NCBI RefSeq assembly: GCF_005049235.1
Contig: NZ_SUMD01000004.1
Span: forward strand, 248,001 to 312,000
DNA from: Rhodococcus oryzae
GTDB taxonomy: Bacteria > Actinomycetota > Actinomycetes > Mycobacteriales > Mycobacteriaceae
Reading direction: 5' to 3'
DNA length: 64,000 nt
In this document: piece by piece, positions 1 through 9,245 of the stretch
How positions within the stretch are numbered: position 1 is the first letter of the stretch
Layout of the letters: each line of letters begins with the position of its first letter
The notes under the pieces: generated by a model
What the model was told of the DNA's origin: nothing
Database searches by the model: none
What the model saw: the letters and a program-made list of their open reading frames with translations, nothing else
Position numbers and translations under genes: made by a program

Positions 1-1050
1 CAGGTGCCTCGGCCTGCCGAGGTCGAAAACGGCCTGGTACAGCGCGTGCGCGGCGTCCTCGGTCGGGGTCGCCGCGAACCAGCCGGCCAGGTGCCGTAGC
101 TGGCTCTCCCGGCTCACGCCCCCCTTGCGCGTCTCGGTGACGCGGCGCAGCAGCGAGAGCACCGCGGCGATGGCGCTCATGGTGCCCTCCCGCAGCCGGT
201 CCGATTCGCTGACGCCGCCGTCGGCGACGAACCAGTGCTTGAGCCCCGACCACCGGGACCGCCAGTCGTCTTCGCGTTCGTGCAGGGGCAGCAGCACCCG
301 CTCGTCGCTGGCCGCGGCCCTGGCCACCAGGCGGTCGATCCCGGTCTCCTCGACGGCCGCGATGGCCCCCGCGAGCTTGGGTGCATACCGGGCCAGATCC
401 GAGCTGAACTCGCGCATGTGGGTCAGCAGCGCGTCCTTGTGCGCGAGGAACGACTCGGGGGTGATTTCGGTGGTGCGCACCAGGTCGCCGAGGGTGAGGT
501 AGAACTGGGCCGCCCTGGACGCCATGTCCGACAGCGTGGAATCGAGCCTGCTGAGTTTGCGGTAGATCAGGTCGCCGTCGGCGGCCCGGTTCGCCTCGGC
601 GAGTTCCCGCATGTCCGCCAGCAGGTCGGGCAGCGCGAGTCGGGAGAGCGAGGCGTCCTCGAGCCGGGCCCCGAGCACGTCCTCGACCGCCCGGAAGGCC
701 TGGTAGCCGGCCTGGCTGAACTGGTACACGAAGTGCCGGTTGCGGTACTCGGCGAGGGTGGCCGCCCGGCTGCCGTCGTAGCTGCGTTCGAGCACACCCC
801 ACAGGTGCAGCTGCTCGAGCAGCGGCGTGATCTCGACCCCGGTCAGCCGGCCGGCCTGGTCGTCGCCCGCGATCCGGCCGAGGATCTCGGCGATCTCGCC
901 CGCGTGCAGCAGCACCACGTAATTCGCCCTTGCGTGATCGAACGCCCGCAGCACCCACAGGTACTCGCCGCGCTTCTCCGCGCTGGTGAAGGCGAACAGC
1001 CGCAGCCGGTCATCGCGCGGGCCCGCGGCGGGCGTTCCGGAATCACTCAT
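1..1050 (-). CDS. JetA-like DUF2397/TIGR02677 protein of a Wadjet/EptABCD-type plasmid defence system (3' end cut by window)
   Basis: Reverse-strand reading from ATG at 1050 stays open to base 1, giving the first 350 residues. Seen: N-terminus begins MSDSGTPAAGPRDDRLRLFAF, then LRAFDHARANYVVLLHAGEI, a winged-helix-like part with LHLWGVLERSYDG and YQFSQAGYQAFRAVEDVLG, then a helical stretch and HWFVADGGVSESDRLREGTM. This matches my memory of TIGR02677/DUF2397, the first gene of the conserved TIGR02677-2680 cluster. In that cluster the protein is the kleisin-like JetA of an SMC-based machine that restricts plasmids (EptABCD in M. smegmatis). The partners would lie left of base 1 on the same strand. 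The family normally runs to about 500 residues, so the C-terminus is missing. A strong terminator at 1129-1170 insulates it from the porin gene. Subtype cannot be assigned from this gene alone. Confidence 0.8.
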   Translation of the reverse strand, partial: MSDSGTPAAGPRDDRLRLFAFTSAEKRGEYLWVLRAFDHARANYVVLLHAGEIAEILGRIAGDDQAGRLTGVEITPLLEQLHLWGVLERSYDGSRAATLAEYRNRHFVYQFSQAGYQAFRAVEDVLGARLEDASLSRLALPDLLADMRELAEANRAADGDLIYRKLSRLDSTLSDMASRAAQFYLTLGDLVRTTEITPESFLAHKDALLTHMREFSSDLARYAPKLAGAIAAVEETGIDRLVARAAASDERVLLPLHEREDDWRSRWSGLKHWFVADGGVSESDRLREGTMSAIAAVLSLLRRVTETRKGGVSRESQLRHLAGWFAATPTEDAAHALYQAVFDLGRPRHL

Positions 1051-1128
1051 CGTGAACAGGGTAGGGGACCGGACGGCACCTAGCGGGCGTTGGGATCGGC
1101 GTTTCACGGCCGACCACCCGGTGCACGG

Positions 1129-1170
1129 ACGAGGGCCGGGGGACGCGAACCCGCGTCCCCCGGCCCTCGT
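1129..1170 (-). terminator. Perfect 19-bp hairpin terminator
   Basis: Arms 1129-1147 and 1152-1170 are exact inverted repeats around a 4-nt loop. It lies between the porin stop at 1188 and the start of the DUF2397 gene at 1050, both leftward. It would end porin and nitrate-operon transcripts before the defence gene. No long T-run follows, which is usual in high-GC actinobacteria. Confidence 0.8.
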
Positions 1171-1187
1171 GCTGCCCTGTGTCCGGC

Positions 1188-1892
1188 CTACAGCGGCACC
1201 GGCGCGCCGTAGGTCATCGCGATGTCACCGGATGCGGTCTCGACCCGGGCGTACGGGCGGAGTGTGACCTGTCCGAGGGCCCCCGAGATGCTGCCGTGCA
1301 CACCCGCGAGCCGGATCCTGGCCCCCGGGCCGTCGAACTCCTTCTCGCTGACCAGCGGGACGTCGGTGATACCGCCGGGTTCGAGGTCGACGATCAGATT
1401 CTGTTGCGGGATGATGTCGCCTGCCAGCATGCCGCGGTTCTCGAAGCCCAGCTCGACGTCGGGTTCGCCGAACACGTCGCCGAAGATGATGCCGTCGGTG
1501 TGCTCGAGCTCGAAGCCGAGGCCGGGGGTGTTCAGCTGTACCGACGCGCCCGTGAGGGCGACCGGGTAGCCGATCTGGTAGCCGAAGGACAGCTTGGTGC
1601 CGGTGAAACTAGCTGCCGTTGGGCCGTCGATGGTGACCTGCGCGTAGCCGTTGTGGAAGAACTCCCGGCTCAGCGGTGAGCTGTCGAGTGGCGGCACGGC
1701 ATTGATGAAGGTGTCGCCCTGTGAGACTTCGACGCGATTACCCGCGCCGTCGATGAGGCTGTTCGCATTGTTGACCACCGCCGCCGAGGTGCCGTTGCCC
1801 AGAACCATTCCGACGGCCGCAACCGCGGCGATCGCAGCCGCTCGACGGGGCCCGGTTCCGCGGCGGCGCCGAGGTCCACGAATTCTTGCCAT
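1188..1892 (-). CDS. MspA-family outer-membrane porin
   Basis: A 234-residue secreted protein. A basic n-region (MARIRGPRRRRGTGPRR) leads into an Ala-rich hydrophobic core and a probable signal peptidase site near residue 37. The mature part opens with the family-like NNANSLIDGAGNRVEVSQGD. Beta-rich stretches end in QVTLRPYARVETASGDIAMT, as in MspA porins. These octameric porins let small hydrophilic solutes and anions through the mycolic-acid outer membrane. ATG 1892 was chosen over an upstream in-frame ATG at 2006 because the signal peptide starts there. It lies 138 bp downstream of narI on the same strand with no hairpin between them. Supply of nitrate to the reductase is therefore plausible but inferred. 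Confidence 0.88.
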   Translation of the reverse strand: MARIRGPRRRRGTGPRRAAAIAAVAAVGMVLGNGTSAAVVNNANSLIDGAGNRVEVSQGDTFINAVPPLDSSPLSREFFHNGYAQVTIDGPTAASFTGTKLSFGYQIGYPVALTGASVQLNTPGLGFELEHTDGIIFGDVFGEPDVELGFENRGMLAGDIIPQQNLIVDLEPGGITDVPLVSEKEFDGPGARIRLAGVHGSISGALGQVTLRPYARVETASGDIAMTYGAPVPL

Positions 1893-2030
1893 GAATCCAC
1901 ATCCGTTCGGTCGAGTTTTCCGATCACGTACTTGCGATTGGCTCAAATCAACACAGATCCCCGATGCTTCTCGAACGCTAGTTGATCTGTAAGGATGCCG
2001 CGACATTTTCGACGGTGTGGCGGTGAGTGT

Positions 2031-2765
2031 TCACGCGCGGTTCTGGTTTGCGGTCTCCCAGGCCTTGTCGTAACGGTTGCCGCCGGGGCGCTTGACGTCC
2101 TTGCTCCGGTAGACGATGTACGGCCGGCCCAGGTATCCGATCGGCGCGCTGAACACGTGCACCAGGCGGGTGTACGGCCAGATCGCCAGGAGCGCCAGCA
2201 CCGTCAGCCCGTGCAGTTGGAAGCTCAGCGGGACGCCGACCATCAGGTCCGGCTGGGGGTTCAGCGTGAACAGGCTGCGGAACCAGGGCGAGACCGTCGA
2301 GCGGTAGTTGTAATCGCCCAGGATCAGGTTCTCTCCGAGAGTGTTGTACATCCCGGTCGCGATGACGGCGATGAACAGCACGTACATGATCTTGTCGCTG
2401 GTGCTGCTGGACTGACGCACGGCAGGAACACTGATCCGCCGGTACACGAGAATGGACAGGCCCACGACGGTGGCGATTCCCGCAGGCACACCCAATCCGA
2501 CCGCGAGCAGGTGATAGGTGTGATCGGAGATGCCCAGCGCCTCTGTCCAACTGGCCGGGATCAGCACGCCGCCGATGTGCCCCGCGAGCACGGCCAGGAT
2601 GCCGAAGTGGAACAGCGGGCTGCCCAGGCGCAGCAGACGGCTCTCGTACATCTGGGAGGAGCGGGTGGTCCAGCCGAACTGGTCCTTGCGGTAGCGCCAG
2701 ATATGCCCGACCACGAATGAGGTGAGGGCGATATAGGGCAGGGTCAGCCACATCAGCGTGGTCAC
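2031..2765 (-). CDS. narI: Respiratory nitrate reductase gamma subunit (cytochrome b)
   Basis: A 244-residue integral membrane protein with about five hydrophobic segments (for example LWLTLPYIALTSFVVGHIWRY-like at the N-terminus, FGILAVLAGHIGG and YVLFIAVIATGMYN). Conserved His residues in GHIWRYR, FHFGILAVLAGHIGG and QLHGLTVLAL fit ligands of the two b-type haems. It takes electrons from menaquinol and anchors NarGH to the membrane. Translation starts at GTG 2765, which overlaps the narJ stop in a GTGA junction, so the two are translationally coupled. Length is in the usual 225-250 range. The C-terminal SKDVKRPGGNRYDKAW tail is basic and probably cytoplasmic. Confidence 0.95.
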   Translation of the reverse strand: MTTLMWLTLPYIALTSFVVGHIWRYRKDQFGWTTRSSQMYESRLLRLGSPLFHFGILAVLAGHIGGVLIPASWTEALGISDHTYHLLAVGLGVPAGIATVVGLSILVYRRISVPAVRQSSSTSDKIMYVLFIAVIATGMYNTLGENLILGDYNYRSTVSPWFRSLFTLNPQPDLMVGVPLSFQLHGLTVLALLAIWPYTRLVHVFSAPIGYLGRPYIVYRSKDVKRPGGNRYDKAWETANQNRA

Positions 2766-3460
2766 CGTCGTTCTCCCATCTCGGGGTGCAATGCGGGGTC
2801 GAGCGCGTACGTGTCGAGGCCGACCGCTTCCTCGGGTGGCCCCTCGGACGCCATCTTCGCCACCTTCTGCCGGTCGTCGGTATCGAGTTCCGGCAGGGTC
2901 GCGCAGACCGCGTCCAGGACGGCAGCGAAGGGGGAGTCGCTGTCGCGCAGCGACAGTCGGAGCACCTCGACGACGGCTCGGTGTTCGACCAGCAGCCGCC
3001 ACCCGCGCGCGGCATCGGTCGTCGCCGCGAACTCGAGGACCACGGGCAGGAAGTCGGGCAGCTCGTGGTCACCCAGCGTCACGCCGCCGTTGCGGTAGGC
3101 GTTCTTGAAGCGCAGCAGCGCCATTCCACGATTACGGGTGTCTCCGTACGCGTAGTAGGACAGGTGCAGACTGCTGCGCCGACGCAGGTCGAACGTCTCG
3201 ACGTACAGCGACGACAGCTCGATCCGGGGCGTGCGCTGCATGAAGTCCACGCAGGCAGCCAGGTCGCCGCCCGGCTGCCCCGGCACCGTCTCGGCCGCCG
3301 CGCGCAGATCGCCGAGCATCCCCAGCGTCTGCTCCGTCGGGTAGTCCAGCAGGAGGGCGGCGATCCGCCACACGACCCGCTGGTCCCGCTCGGACAGCGT
3401 CGCCTCCGCCCCTGGCCGGAACTTGTTGGACACCTTGCGGCGCAATCCGAGCGCGACCAT
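2762..3460 (-). CDS. narJ: Nitrate reductase molybdenum cofactor assembly chaperone
   Basis: A 232-residue all-helical protein of the NarJ/TorD family. It binds apo-NarG and helps insert Mo-bisMGD and the FS0 cluster before membrane attachment. Recognisable parts are RVVWRIAALLLDYPTEQT near residue 25, YVETFDLRRRSSLHLSYYAYGDTRNRG in the middle (the family signature around the TFD and LHLTYY-like segments), and GDHELPDFLPVVLEFAA. The ATG at 3460 overlaps the narH stop by one base (TGATG), and its own stop overlaps narI by four. The open frame continues upstream into narH, but that part is out-of-frame narH sequence. Confidence 0.95.
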   Translation of the reverse strand: MVALGLRRKVSNKFRPGAEATLSERDQRVVWRIAALLLDYPTEQTLGMLGDLRAAAETVPGQPGGDLAACVDFMQRTPRIELSSLYVETFDLRRRSSLHLSYYAYGDTRNRGMALLRFKNAYRNGGVTLGDHELPDFLPVVLEFAATTDAARGWRLLVEHRAVVEVLRLSLRDSDSPFAAVLDAVCATLPELDTDDRQKVAKMASEGPPEEAVGLDTYALDPALHPEMGERR

Positions 3461-5127
3461 CAGGCGCCGTCCGATCCCGGCGTCGGGATGCCGGTGCCCG
3501 GCCCGGTGCCGGATCCCGCCGCCGCCGGGATCAGCCCCCTTGTGCTCTTGCCGTCCCAGTTGAGCAGGTTGATCCGGCCGGACTTGTTGTCCGGTGCCGC
3601 ACCGGAATTGGTGTCGACGACCTGCTCGGTGAGATGGAACTTGTCGGCCATCACGTCGAACGCGGTCATGCCCGGCCCGCCGTCGCCCTCGAGGCTGCAC
3701 CCGGTGGCGAGCGCGTCGAGCCGGTGGGCGTCGGAGCCCGCCCCGTTCGGGATGACGTACCGGTCCTCGTACTTCGCGATCGCGAGCAGTCGGTACATCG
3801 ACTCCAGTTCGGTCTCGGTCAACCGAACCGCGTTCGCGACCTCGGGCCGCGTCGGCTCACCCAGGTTGACCCGGCGCATGTGCGCGCGCATCGCCGCCAA
3901 ACGCTGCAGGGAGGCACGTACGGGCCCGATCTCGCCCGCCGTGAAGAGTTCGGCCAGGTACTCGACCGGGATGCGGAGCGAGTCGATGGCGCCGAACAGG
4001 TTGTCGGCCTCCTCGCCGTCGTGGCCGGTGTCCGAGAGGGCCTCGACCATCGGCGACAGCGGCGGGATGTACCAGACCATCGGCATGGTGCGGTATTCCG
4101 GGTGCAGCGGCAGCGCCACCTGATAGTCGACGATCAGCTTGTAGACCGGGGAGTTCTGCGCGGCCTCGATGAACTCGGCGGAGATGCCCGCCCGCTCGGC
4201 CTCGGCGACCACCCTCGGGTCGTGCGGGTTGAGGAACACACCCAGCTGCGACGGGTAGAGATCCTTGTCATCGGTGACCGAGGCGGCCTCCAGCACCGCG
4301 TCGGCGTCGTACAGCATCACGCCGATGTACCGCAGCCGGCCGACGCATGTCTCCGAACAGATGGTCGGGATGCCGACCTCGATCCGCGGGTAGCAGAACG
4401 TGCACTTCTCGGCCTTGCCGGTCTTGTGGTTGAAGTAGATCTTCTTGTAGGGGCAGCCGGTGACGCACTGGCGCCAGCCGCGGCACTTGTCCTGGTCGAC
4501 GAGCACGATGCCGTCCTCGGAACGCTTGTAGATCGCTCCGGAGGGGCAGGATGCCGCGCAGGCCGGGTTCAGGCAGTGCTCGCAGATGCGGGGCAGATAG
4601 AACATGAAGGTCTGCTCGAACTCGAGCTTGACCTTGGTGGAGACCTTGGCCAGCAACGGATCCTTGCCGACCTGCTCGGGTCCGCTGCCGAGGTCGTCGT
4701 CCCAGTTGGCACCCCAGGTGACCTTGGTGTCCTCACCGGTCAGCAGCGATTTCGGGCGGGCGACCGGGACCGTGTCCATGGCAGGCGAGGCCAGCAGGTT
4801 CTCGTAGTCGTAGGTCCACGGCTCGTAGTAGTCCGAGACCGTCGGCAGGTCGGGATTGGCGAAGATGTTGAGCAGGCGCTTGAGCCGGGAGCCGGTGCGC
4901 AGCGTCAGCTTGCCGCGCTTGTTGAGCGTCCAGCCGCCCTTCCACTTCTCCTGGTCCTGGTACTGCCTCGGATAACCCTGGCCAGGGCGGGTTTCCACGT
5001 TGTTGAACCAGGCGTACTCGACGCCGCCACGGTTGGTCCAGGCCTGCTTGCACGTGACGCTGCAGGTGTGGCAGCCGATGCACTTGTCCAGGTTCATCAC
5101 CATGGCCATCTGCGCCATAACTCTCAT
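3460..5127 (-). CDS. narH: Respiratory nitrate reductase beta subunit (four Fe-S clusters)
   Basis: A 555-residue electron-transfer subunit between NarI haems and the NarG active site. Cys16, 19, 22 and 26 form the first ferredoxin-type motif (CIGCHTCSVTC). Later come CEHCLNPACAASCP and CRGWRQCVTGCPYKK; the Trp in the last motif replaces a Cys, the NarH hallmark that gives a [3Fe-4S] cluster. A fourth Cys group appears in EKCTFCYPRIEVGIPTIC. ATG 5127 overlaps the narG stop in TGATG; further Met codons just inside the gene are possible but less coupled. It is a soluble cytoplasmic-side subunit with normal length for the family. Confidence 0.96.
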   Translation of the reverse strand: MRVMAQMAMVMNLDKCIGCHTCSVTCKQAWTNRGGVEYAWFNNVETRPGQGYPRQYQDQEKWKGGWTLNKRGKLTLRTGSRLKRLLNIFANPDLPTVSDYYEPWTYDYENLLASPAMDTVPVARPKSLLTGEDTKVTWGANWDDDLGSGPEQVGKDPLLAKVSTKVKLEFEQTFMFYLPRICEHCLNPACAASCPSGAIYKRSEDGIVLVDQDKCRGWRQCVTGCPYKKIYFNHKTGKAEKCTFCYPRIEVGIPTICSETCVGRLRYIGVMLYDADAVLEAASVTDDKDLYPSQLGVFLNPHDPRVVAEAERAGISAEFIEAAQNSPVYKLIVDYQVALPLHPEYRTMPMVWYIPPLSPMVEALSDTGHDGEEADNLFGAIDSLRIPVEYLAELFTAGEIGPVRASLQRLAAMRAHMRRVNLGEPTRPEVANAVRLTETELESMYRLLAIAKYEDRYVIPNGAGSDAHRLDALATGCSLEGDGGPGMTAFDVMADKFHLTEQVVDTNSGAAPDNKSGRINLLNWDGKSTRGLIPAAAGSGTGPGTGIPTPGSDGA

Positions 5128-8100
5128 CAGTACGTCACTTCCTGGTCGCGGCGGCGGATCGTGGTGACCTCGTCGCGCTGATTGCCGGTCGGGCCGTGGT
5201 AGTTCATCGCGAAGGACTGCTGGGCGTAGCCGCCGATCAGGTGCGAGGGTTTGATCATCAGCCGGGTCAGCGCGTTGTGGATGCCGCCGCGCTTTCCGGT
5301 GCGCTCGGTGCGCGGCACGTCTACCGCGCGATCCTGGGCGTGGTACATGAAGACGGTGCCCTCGGGCATCCGGTGGCTGACGATGGCGCGGGCGACGACG
5401 ATGCCGTTCCGGTTGCTCGCCTCGATCCAGTCGTTGTCCGCCACACCGATCTTGGCGGCGTCCACGTCGGACATCCAGATGGACTGGCCGCCGCGCGAGA
5501 GCGTGAGCATGTGCAGGTTGTCCTGGTACGCCGAGTGGATCGACCACTTCGAGTGCGGGGTGAGGTACCGGACGGTGACGGTGCCGCCGACCCCGTTTCC
5601 ATGGGTCTCGCCCACCGCGGGCTCGCTGAACAGCGCCGTCATGTCGAGCGGTGGACGGAAGATCGGCAGCTGCTCACCGAGCTCGGCCATCCAGTCGTGG
5701 TCGAGGTAGAAGTGCTGCCTGCCGGTGAGGGTGTGCCAGGGCTTGAGCCGCTCGGTGTTGATGGTGAACGGCGAGTACCGCCTGCCGCCGGTCTCCGACC
5801 CCGACCATTCCGGCGAGGTGATCACCGGCACCGGCCGGGCCTGGGTGTCCGCGAAACGGATTCGGGTGCCCTCGTTCTCGGCGGCCAGGTCGACCAGCTC
5901 GGTCCCGGTGCGCTCCTGCAGGTGCTCGAAGCCCTGGGTGGCCAGCCGTCCGTTGGTTGTGCCCGACAGCGCGAGGATCGCCTCGCAGGCGTGCTTGTCC
6001 TTGGCCAGCGAGGGACGCCCGGCCGCGACGCCGGTCTGCACCGTTCCGTTCACGCCGCGCAGGTACTCGACCTCCTCGGTGGGATGGGTGGTGACTCCCT
6101 TGGTGGTGAGGCCGAGCTCCTCGACCAGAGGGCCGAGCGCGCCGAGCTTCTCCGCGATCGCCGCGTAGTCCCGCTCGACGACGACGATCTTCGGCATCGT
6201 CCTGCCCGGGATCGGCTCGCATTCACCGCGTTTCCAGTCCAGCACCCGGCCGCCGGGCTGAGCGGTGGCGTCGTTGGTGTCGTGGATCAGCGGCATCGCG
6301 ACGATGTCGCGCCGGGTGCCGAGGTGCTTCTCGGCCAGCCAGCTGAAGCCGCGGGCGATGCGGTGGAACGCCTCGAAGTCGGTCTTGGTCTCCCAGGGCG
6401 GGGAGATGGCGGGGGAGAAGGCGTGCACGAACGGGTGCATGTCCGTGCTGGACAGGTCGTGCTTCTCGTACCAGGTGGCGGCCGGCAGCACGACGTCGGA
6501 GAACAGCGTGGTGCTCGTCATCCGGAAGTCCAGCGTGGTGAGCAGGTCGAGCTTGCCTGCCGGTGCCTCGTCCCGCCAGATCAGCTCCTCGGGCCTAATC
6601 CCCTCGGAGTCGCGGGCATTGAGGTTCGAATCGGCGCCGAGCAGGTGCTTGAGGAAGTACTCGTTGCCCTTCGCGGACGAGCCGAGCAGGTTCGAGCGCC
6701 ACACCGTGAGGCAGCGCGGGAAGTTCTCGGGCGCGTCCGGGTCCTCGACGGCGAACTGCAGGTGACCGGTCTTGAGACCGTCCACCACGTGCTCGGCCGC
6801 GCTCTTGCCCAGCCGGTCCGCCTCGTCCGCCAGGTCGAGGGGATTGCGGTTGAAGGTCGGGTAGCTCGGCATCCAACCGAGGCGGGTGGCGAGGGCGATG
6901 TTGTCCGCCGCCGTGCGGCCCGCGAACGTGCCGTTCGCCAGCGGCGAGGACATCACCTCGGCGGTGAAGGGGTCGTAGCGCCACTGGTCGGTGGCCAGGT
7001 ACCAGAAGATCGTGCCCTGCATCTGTCGGGCGGGCCGGGACCAGTCCGAGCCGAATGCGAGTGTCGCCCAACCGGTGACAGGCCGGCACTTCTCCTGTCC
7101 GACGTAGTGTGCCCAGCCGCCGCCGTTGACGCCCTGGCAGCCCGTGAGCATGGTCAGGGTGAGGAAGGACCGGTAGATCTGGTCGGAGTGGAACCAGTGG
7201 TTGGTGCCCGCGCCCATCAGGATCATCGAGCGGCCGCCCGACCGGTCGGCATTGTCGGCGAACTCGCGGGCGACGCGCGCCGCGGCGGCAGCCGAGACGC
7301 CGGTGATGCCCTCCTGCCACGCGGGGGTGTACGGCTCCTCGGTGTCGTCGTAGCCGGTGGGCCAGTTGCCGGGCAGGTCCGGACGTCCGACGCCGTACTG
7401 GGCGAGCATGAGGTCGAACACGGTGGTCACGCGCCTGCCTGCCACCATCCGGGTCGGCACACCGCGGCGCAGCACCCCCGGGGTGGAGGTGTCGTAGCGC
7501 GGGAAGTCCACGGCGACCGCGTTGGCCGCCATCCCCGGATCCTCGTGCATGGTCATCAGCGGGTCGACGCCGTGCAGGTCGAGGTTCCAGTGGCCCTTGC
7601 CGGATTCGGTGAACCGGTGGCCCAGCGAGCCGCCGGGGACGACCGCCTCACCGGTCTCCGCGTTCAGCAGCACCGTCTTGTGCTCGGCGCCCTCCGCGGA
7701 GTCACCGAGATCGGCTGCGGTGAGGAACTTTCCGGGCACGTACCCGTCGCCCCGCTCGTCGAGCGTGATCAGGTACGGGAGGTCGGTGTACTTCTTGACG
7801 TACTCGGTGAACCGTTCGGTGTTCTTCTCGACGAAGAACTCCTTGAGGATCACGTGACCCATCGCCATCGCGAGGGCGCCGTCGGTGCCAGGGCGAGCGG
7901 GCAGCCACTGGTCCGCGAACTTCGTGTTGTCGGCGTAATCGGGGGAGACCACGACGACCTTCTGGCCGCGGTAGCGGGCCTCGGTCATGTAGTGGGCGTC
8001 CGGAGTTCGGGTGACCGGGACGTTCGAGCCCCACATGATCAGGTAGCCGGCGTCGAACCAGTCGGCCGATTCGGGCACGTCGGTCTGGTCGCCGAACACC

Positions 8101-8840
8101 TGCGGCGAGGCCTCGGGAAGGTCGGCATACCAATCGTAGAAGGACAGCATCGCGCCACCGATGAGCGAGATGAACCGGGTGCCGACCGCATGGCTGACCA
8201 TCGACATGGCGGGGATCGGCGAGAACCCGGCGACGCGGTCGGGGCCGTACTTCTTGATGGTGTGCACGTGCGCGGCCGCTACGATCTCGGCGGCCTCCCA
8301 CCACTCGGCTCGGACGAAGCCGCCCTTGCCGCGGGCGGACTTGTAGCGCTTGGACTTCTCGGGGTCGGAGGCGATGTCCTCCCACGCGAGCACGGGATCC
8401 TTGAGGCGTTCCTTGGCATCGCGGTACATCTCGAGCAGCACACCGCGCACGTACGGGTAACGGACCCGCGCGGGCGAGTAGGTGTACCAGGAGAACGAGG
8501 CGCCGCGGGGGCAGCCGCGCGGCTCGTACTCGGGCTTGTCCGGGCCGATCGACGGGTAGTCGGTCTGCTGGGCCTCCCAGGTGATGATCCCGTCCTTGAC
8601 GTAGATCTTCCAGGAGCAGGAACCGGTGCAGTTCACGCCGTGCGTCGACCGGACCACCTTGTCGTAGGACATCCGGTCGCGGTAGAACTCGTCCGACGAG
8701 CGGCCGCCGATCTGGTACAGCGTGCGCAGGTCCTCGGAGGCCTCGCCGCGCTGGAAGTGCTTGCCGAACTTGAGCAGGGAATCGGCGAGATCTGTTCCCG
8801 CGACTCCGGTTGTGCTGCCGGGCTTGGTCGAGATTGGCAT
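5127..8840 (-). CDS. narG: Respiratory nitrate reductase alpha subunit (Mo-bisMGD)
   Basis: A 1237-residue catalytic subunit that reduces nitrate to nitrite in the cytoplasm. The FS0 [4Fe-4S] ligands are visible as His67, Cys71, Cys75 and Cys110, the H-x3-C-x3-C-x34-C spacing of NarG. Asp240 in WYADLPEASPQVFG aligns with the molybdenum-coordinating Asp of the E. coli enzyme. There is no twin-arginine signal, so the active site faces inward. ATG 8840 was chosen because GGAGAGG lies about six bases upstream; an in-frame ATG at 8888 lacks such a site. It follows nirD by 78 bp and overlaps narH by one base. Intact and full length. Confidence 0.97.
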   Translation of the reverse strand: MPISTKPGSTTGVAGTDLADSLLKFGKHFQRGEASEDLRTLYQIGGRSSDEFYRDRMSYDKVVRSTHGVNCTGSCSWKIYVKDGIITWEAQQTDYPSIGPDKPEYEPRGCPRGASFSWYTYSPARVRYPYVRGVLLEMYRDAKERLKDPVLAWEDIASDPEKSKRYKSARGKGGFVRAEWWEAAEIVAAAHVHTIKKYGPDRVAGFSPIPAMSMVSHAVGTRFISLIGGAMLSFYDWYADLPEASPQVFGDQTDVPESADWFDAGYLIMWGSNVPVTRTPDAHYMTEARYRGQKVVVVSPDYADNTKFADQWLPARPGTDGALAMAMGHVILKEFFVEKNTERFTEYVKKYTDLPYLITLDERGDGYVPGKFLTAADLGDSAEGAEHKTVLLNAETGEAVVPGGSLGHRFTESGKGHWNLDLHGVDPLMTMHEDPGMAANAVAVDFPRYDTSTPGVLRRGVPTRMVAGRRVTTVFDLMLAQYGVGRPDLPGNWPTGYDDTEEPYTPAWQEGITGVSAAAAARVAREFADNADRSGGRSMILMGAGTNHWFHSDQIYRSFLTLTMLTGCQGVNGGGWAHYVGQEKCRPVTGWATLAFGSDWSRPARQMQGTIFWYLATDQWRYDPFTAEVMSSPLANGTFAGRTAADNIALATRLGWMPSYPTFNRNPLDLADEADRLGKSAAEHVVDGLKTGHLQFAVEDPDAPENFPRCLTVWRSNLLGSSAKGNEYFLKHLLGADSNLNARDSEGIRPEELIWRDEAPAGKLDLLTTLDFRMTSTTLFSDVVLPAATWYEKHDLSSTDMHPFVHAFSPAISPPWETKTDFEAFHRIARGFSWLAEKHLGTRRDIVAMPLIHDTNDATAQPGGRVLDWKRGECEPIPGRTMPKIVVVERDYAAIAEKLGALGPLVEELGLTTKGVTTHPTEEVEYLRGVNGTVQTGVAAGRPSLAKDKHACEAILALSGTTNGRLATQGFEHLQERTGTELVDLAAENEGTRIRFADTQARPVPVITSPEWSGSETGGRRYSPFTINTERLKPWHTLTGRQHFYLDHDWMAELGEQLPIFRPPLDMTALFSEPAVGETHGNGVGGTVTVRYLTPHSKWSIHSAYQDNLHMLTLSRGGQSIWMSDVDAAKIGVADNDWIEASNRNGIVVARAIVSHRMPEGTVFMYHAQDRAVDVPRTERTGKRGGIHNALTRLMIKPSHLIGGYAQQSFAMNYHGPTGNQRDEVTTIRRRDQEVTY

Positions 8841-8918
8841 CGGTACCTCTCCGAGGATCTTCGGGCCCTGCCGCCGGCTGGGCCCCACTTGTTGAGCTGC
8901 GTCTTGTGTGCCAGGTGC

Positions 8919-9245
8919 CTAGATGTCGACCGTCACCATTCCGTCGACGACCCGGGCCGTGTAGGTCTGCGCCGCGCCGACACCCTCCGAGGTGCACGCG
9001 CCCGTGTCGAAGGAGAACGCGTACTGGTGCAGCGGACACATCACGACGCCGCCGTCGATCTGACCGTCGGCGAGCGGGCCGCCCTTGTGCGGGCACACCG
9101 CATCCATCGCGCGGATCGTGCCGTCCGACAACAGGAACACCGCCAGCTGGAGCCCACGGACGACGTACGCCCTGCCCTCGCCCGGGGTCAGGTCGGTGAC
9201 CGCGCCGAGCGTCGTCGGCGTCGCGCCCTCGGCGATGGCGGTCAT
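8919..9245 (-). CDS. nirD: Nitrite reductase (NADH) small subunit, Rieske type
   Basis: A 108-residue partner of NirB in reduction of nitrite to ammonium. It has a Rieske fold with all four cluster ligands, CPHKGGPLADG and CPLHQYAF (C-x-H and C-x2-H). Many proteobacterial NirD proteins have lost these ligands. The ATG at 9245 overlaps the nirB stop in an ATGA junction. The long upstream open frame seen on this strand is nirB in another phase. The ending TYTARVVDGMVTVDI is typical of the family. It sits 78 bp before narG, so dissimilatory or assimilatory nitrite reduction is linked to nitrate reduction in one direction. Confidence 0.94.
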   Translation of the reverse strand: MTAIAEGATPTTLGAVTDLTPGEGRAYVVRGLQLAVFLLSDGTIRAMDAVCPHKGGPLADGQIDGGVVMCPLHQYAFSFDTGACTSEGVGAAQTYTARVVDGMVTVDI

